Below, piece after piece: positions 61,901 through 64,000 of a stretch of 64,000 nt of DNA (its first letter is position 1; each line of letters starts with the position of its first letter). The stretch is from Earliella scabrosa (Eukaryota > Basidiomycota > Agaricomycetes > Polyporales > Polyporaceae). The stretch is taken from assembly GCA_022605405.1 (NCBI GenBank), contig JABYQQ010000010.1, positions 186,001-250,000 of the forward strand. The letters run 5' to 3'. The notes below the pieces were generated by a model. The model searched no databases, had not been told where the DNA came from, and saw nothing but the letters and a program-made list of their open reading frames with translations. Both the position numbers and the translations under genes were made by a program.

Positions 61901-63113
61901 CGCGTTCCTTAACGGCGATCTGGATGAGGAGATCTACATGGAACAGCCGGAAGGTTGGATCGTTCCTGGCAAGGAGGATCACGTGTGTCTGCTGAAAAAG
62001 GCAATCTACGGTCTTAAGCAGGCATCCCGTCAGTGGAACGTGAAAATCCACCAGTCGCTTATTAGCCTGGGATTCAAACGGACCTATTCCGATGCCGGGA
62101 TCTATGTATATCGGCGACAAGGGGGGGATCACGTCACTATCGTCGTTCTTTATGTCGACGATCTACTTCTCCTCGGCAATCAGCCTGGCCACATACAGCA
62201 CGTGAAGCGTTCGCTTTCTAAGCAGTACAAGATGACGGACTTGGGACCAGTTCAGCGTTTCCTTGGTCTTCGCATCACTCGTGACCGTGCTACGCGGATC
62301 ATCGAGATCGACCAGGAAGAGTACATCCAGTCCGTTCTCGAGCGCTTTCACATGGCCGACTGTAAGCCGTCGCGTACCCCTCTCCCTGCTGGTGCTGTTC
62401 TAGAGTCATCTGAGCACACCGCCACCGATGCGTCGCGTCAGCGCTATCAGAGCTTGATTGGCAGTCTTCTGTACGCCATGCTCGGTACGCGGCCCGACAT
62501 AGCCTTTGCTGTCACGCGGCTTTCGAAGTTCAATGCCAATCCCTCAGACGCGCATCTTCACTATGCCAAGTATGTCCTCCGGTATCTTCAGGGTACTAAG
62601 GCGTACCGGCTGCGCTACCAGGGAGCGTCTAATGACGGTCTGATTTCGTACTCCGATTCGGACTGGGCTGAAGACCGTGATGATCGGCATTCTACCTCTG
62701 GCTTCATCTTTCTGATGGCAGGTGCTGCTATATCGTGGGCATCGAGGCGTCAGCCTACCATTTCGCTTTCCTCGACCGAAGCGGAGTATAAAGCGGCCTC
62801 TGACACTTGTCGTCAATTGGTGTGGCTGAGGACGTTCGGTGAAGAACTCGGCGATGACATGTCTCGACCAACTCCCATGTGTCTTGACAATCAGGGGTCT
62901 ATCTTCCTGTCCGTCAATCCCGTGATCGACCGCCGGACCAAGCACATCGAGGTTAGATACCACTTCATCCGAGAGCAGGTGGAGTTGGGATCGACCGAGA
63001 TCTTCTATGTAGCGACTGCGGATCAACTCGCCGACGCTCTGACTAAGAATGTGCCTTTGGCAATTCAGTCGAAGTTTGTCCAAGAGATTGGTCTTGCTTA
63101 TGTCACATCTTGA
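58905..63113 (+). CDS. pol: Copia gag-pol polyprotein (gag C-part, protease, integrase, RT, RNase H)
   Basis: An open frame to TGA 63111-63113. The first ATG in this frame is at 58998 (1371 codons), although the frame is open from about 58905 and carries gag sequence there. Positions count from 58998. Zinc knuckle CSHCGGSNHHESNC near 165-178. Aspartic protease DSGAS near 255. Pre-integrase H-H-C-C around 395-440. Integrase DDE triad: D of HTDLDG (about 467), D of SDRGGEY (about 531), E of GRAERWNR (about 568). Pro-rich linker about 740-790. Reverse transcriptase with FxxVARxxSIRxLLA (about 935), YVDDLL (about 1052) and the copia KTAFLNG motif. RNase H with SDSDWA (about 1219), STEAEYKA, DNQGSI and RTKHIEVRYHFIRE. 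All catalytic residues are present. Confidence 0.95.
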   Translation, partial: GCWDVVNGKTKRPTAADKQKSWDKLDGQARGMMYMRVAQSFHYILDAEILDTITTSGSSTTTSREQTAADMWKSLKDKFGTPNSAHVWGQFETLVAEPRMNEQKSLQDQMMRIVNRMDDITKNKVTLSAQMKALLLLSKIPESYRSMISALMATIDVDKVTVEDIMSKTLAEESLRKAGQSANRVSQTKPKPKGPCSHCGGSNHHESNCWDKHPEKKPKGKGKGKGKAKDKDKDKDKGNNKDNQPHAHTVVESQSVNVVASSNIVGSFYPEALVASSENWTAWLMDSGASQHITGDLSDFSEYQPFDTPISFNTADASNMILALGKGTVRGNTWVDGDKVPIALTHVYYIPKLRGRIFSTGTIERNGYSLVQGDGKMCIFDKLPEGAVKFGSTIRIKGRKILEAEYNVLSNIYWTKLELHNGQRVHLNVSRFRTLHRRFGHLGKDALRHLPKNVRGVDSVDSPEDKDEPCEGCAWGKSTRLPFPPSDKRATEPLELVHTDLDGPMRTQAIGGYKYFAGFIDDYSGLARAYYLKSKSDAFQAFLDYKAWAETQTGRKIKKVRSDRGGEYTSTEFSELLRSHGIEHQKTMPGSPQQNGRAERWNRTIVEKAMAMLHQAGLSHSFWQLAVDAAVHIYNRQPMRRHKWQCPITKWDGTVPDVSYFRVFGCKAFVHVQKAKREGKLDKKAVEMIFVGYESGSKGYKFWNPANRSIVVSRDVTFDEESFPARKLPGNHPVTPDDHPFPDDQSDKASEADVDGHEDDLHPEIVPELPDLPPDPPADAQPPPAEAPPPADAPAPPPPQPPQPPAVPPPKPAHKRGRHPPVGEQPPSLARDRPRRENAGKRSESKTRDNVYGNEPPAKVDARTDPDGTQREDQALLMFFMASQYKTGIPNSHKEAMKSPEAEKWRDAEKAEYDSLLENKTWVLVPRPKDRHVVSNRWVYDIKHDGRYKARLVAKGFTQVWGEDYHETFSPVARFESIRYLLAHAALEDWDIESMDVKTAFLNGDLDEEIYMEQPEGWIVPGKEDHVCLLKKAIYGLKQASRQWNVKIHQSLISLGFKRTYSDAGIYVYRRQGGDHVTIVVLYVDDLLLLGNQPGHIQHVKRSLSKQYKMTDLGPVQRFLGLRITRDRATRIIEIDQEEYIQSVLERFHMADCKPSRTPLPAGAVLESSEHTATDASRQRYQSLIGSLLYAMLGTRPDIAFAVTRLSKFNANPSDAHLHYAKYVLRYLQGTKAYRLRYQGASNDGLISYSDSDWAEDRDDRHSTSGFIFLMAGAAISWASRRQPTISLSSTEAEYKAASDTCRQLVWLRTFGEELGDDMSRPTPMCLDNQGSIFLSVNPVIDRRTKHIEVRYHFIREQVELGSTEIFYVATADQLADALTKNVPLAIQSKFVQEIGLAYVTS

Positions 63114-63115
63114 AC

Positions 63116-63124
63116 GAGTGGGAG
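63116..63124 (+). other. Polypurine tract
   Basis: GAGTGGGAG immediately before the 3' LTR is purine-rich apart from one T. It is the expected plus-strand DNA primer position. Confidence 0.7.
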
Positions 63125-63704
63125 TGTTGAACTTAGGGTTATCCAGCACTGTCCGGACCGATATGTCCCCATATGGACTTGTGGCTATGCGTTCACATGA
63201 CGCACAGCATGGGCTATGCTTCTTCGTTACTATATATAGATAACTCTGCATCTGTACGATAGTTCTTTCTTTCCGGACTTTACCTCTACGTACCAGTGCG
63301 TTCTACGATGTTCCGGATAGTTCCAGACCTTAAGTCTGACTCAGACTTGGTGCTCATCCTCGCGTCATACTGACTCATCCTCGCACCATAGCCTCGTATG
63401 CCTCTTACTCATCGTCTTGTGGCTAACATGTGACTGCTTTCTACGCTTACTCAGCTACCTTCCCTCTCTCTATATAAGCAGCTCACATTTCGCCTCTGCT
63501 CTTCAGTCGTTCGCTCACTGACTGAAGAGTAAGTCTCTTACATACATATGCCTTCTACTTACTTACTGACTAAGTACTTGTAGTCTCTCTCTGTTCGACT
63601 TACAGGTACTTATCTATGCAATATAGTCGTTCGCTCACTGACTGAAGATCTCTCTCTGTTCGACTTACAGTCGGCTCCCAGCCTTCCAGGTCTGAAGTTC
63701 ATCA
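63125..63704 (+). repeat. 3' LTR (580 bp)
   Basis: Same length as the 5' LTR. It differs at two sites (the positions equivalent to 57192 and 57644, G/A in each case). Confidence 0.95.
63471..63477 (+). promoter_or_regulatory. TATA box of the 3' LTR
   Basis: Same position in the repeat as the 5' LTR box (346 bp from the LTR start). It could drive reading into the flanking DNA to the right. Confidence 0.6.
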
Positions 63705-63709
63705 CAACC
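63705..63709. repeat. Target-site duplication, right (CAACC)
   Basis: Matches 57167-57171. Confidence 0.9.
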
Positions 63710-64000
63710 AACGTTGGTGCTATATGTGCTTAGGGAACATGCACAAATGCAAACAGACTGGACGTTATGTCGCCATGATATACAAATAAGCGCTTACTGG
63801 CAGGACATGTTGTTGGGATCATACTCCGCTAGGGATTAATTACTAAGCAACAGTCTAAGCATAGACTGCAACAGTGGCCACTAGTTATGATGGATACATA
63901 ATTTCATGGAACTTGGTGCACAGGATGCAGAGATATATGAGTAAGAGCAGTATTCATATAGAGTCGGAATTTAGCGCTGGGAGCCACCACGAGGATACCT
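63710..64000. other. Right flank of the retrotransposon
   Basis: AT-rich sequence to the window end with no supported feature. Confidence 0.6.

Larger units (their letters stand above)
57172..63704 (+). mobile_element. Complete Ty1/copia LTR retrotransposon (6533 bp)
   Basis: Two 580-bp LTRs (57172-57751 and 63125-63704), both starting TGTTGA and ending CATCA, differ at only two positions by eye. The element has a perfect 5-bp target duplication, a primer-binding site directly after the 5' LTR, a purine-rich tract before the 3' LTR, and the pol domain order protease-integrase-reverse transcriptase-RNase H, which defines copia. The near-identical LTRs and intact duplication mean a recent insertion. 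The pol frame is uninterrupted, but the gag start is separated from it by a -1 shift near 58905, so this copy may need a helper or carry a small deletion. Confidence 0.95.

Overview
The window is nuclear DNA of a filamentous basidiomycete, most likely an agaricomycete (mushroom-forming or wood-decay) fungus. Most genes are split by many short introns of about 45-75 nt with GT..AG ends. The coding sequence is GC-rich, genes are closely spaced on both strands, and the gene families (LYC1-type acetyltransferase, fungal alpha-kinase, phenol-hydroxylase-like flavoproteins, fungal PTEN, copia retrotransposon) fit that group. There is no bacterial feature. Gene models were assembled by hand from reading frames and splice sites, so internal exon edges are approximate.

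Layout: 1-1451, 3' part of a WAPL cohesin-release factor; 1790-4523, a RING plus RRM protein; 6.6-16.2 kb, a gene-poor stretch holding three same-strand paralogues of a three-finger zinc-finger family, separated by long stretches I cannot assign; 18.6-20.2 kb, an unknown low-complexity protein that diverges from MLH1 (20.75-23.66 kb); 23.9-24.9 kb, an unknown conserved-looking gene; 25.6-27.1 kb, a LYC1-like acetyltransferase; 27.2-29.4 kb, an FAD monooxygenase; 30.3-32.7 kb, PTEN; 34.4-36.5 kb, a multi-pass membrane protein; 37.1-38.2 kb, a small CBS-domain protein; 38.5-41.8 kb, proteasome subunit RPN1; 42.4-44.6 kb, a second FAD monooxygenase paralogous to the first; 44.77 kb, an intron-containing tRNA-Ala(CGC); 44.9-47.8 kb, a segment bounded by a perfect 87-bp inverted repeat; 48.0-49.0 kb, succinate dehydrogenase SDH4/CybS; 49.6-52.2 kb, an APH-fold kinase-like protein; 53.3-56.8 kb, a possibly decaying alpha-kinase gene; 57.2-63.7 kb, a complete Ty1/copia LTR retrotransposon with a perfect 5-bp target duplication.

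Most of the genes are independent housekeeping or regulatory genes (cohesin, mismatch repair, proteasome, respiration, phosphoinositide signalling), not a pathway. Accessory features are concentrated in the zinc-finger cluster, the monooxygenase pair, the inverted-repeat segment beside the tRNA, and the alpha-kinase/copia right end. I found no convincing new multi-gene system. The best leads are the 87-bp inverted-repeat element next to the tRNA gene, the zinc-finger cluster, the spliceable leader and half-tRNA primer site of the copia element, and the stop codons within the alpha-kinase gene.
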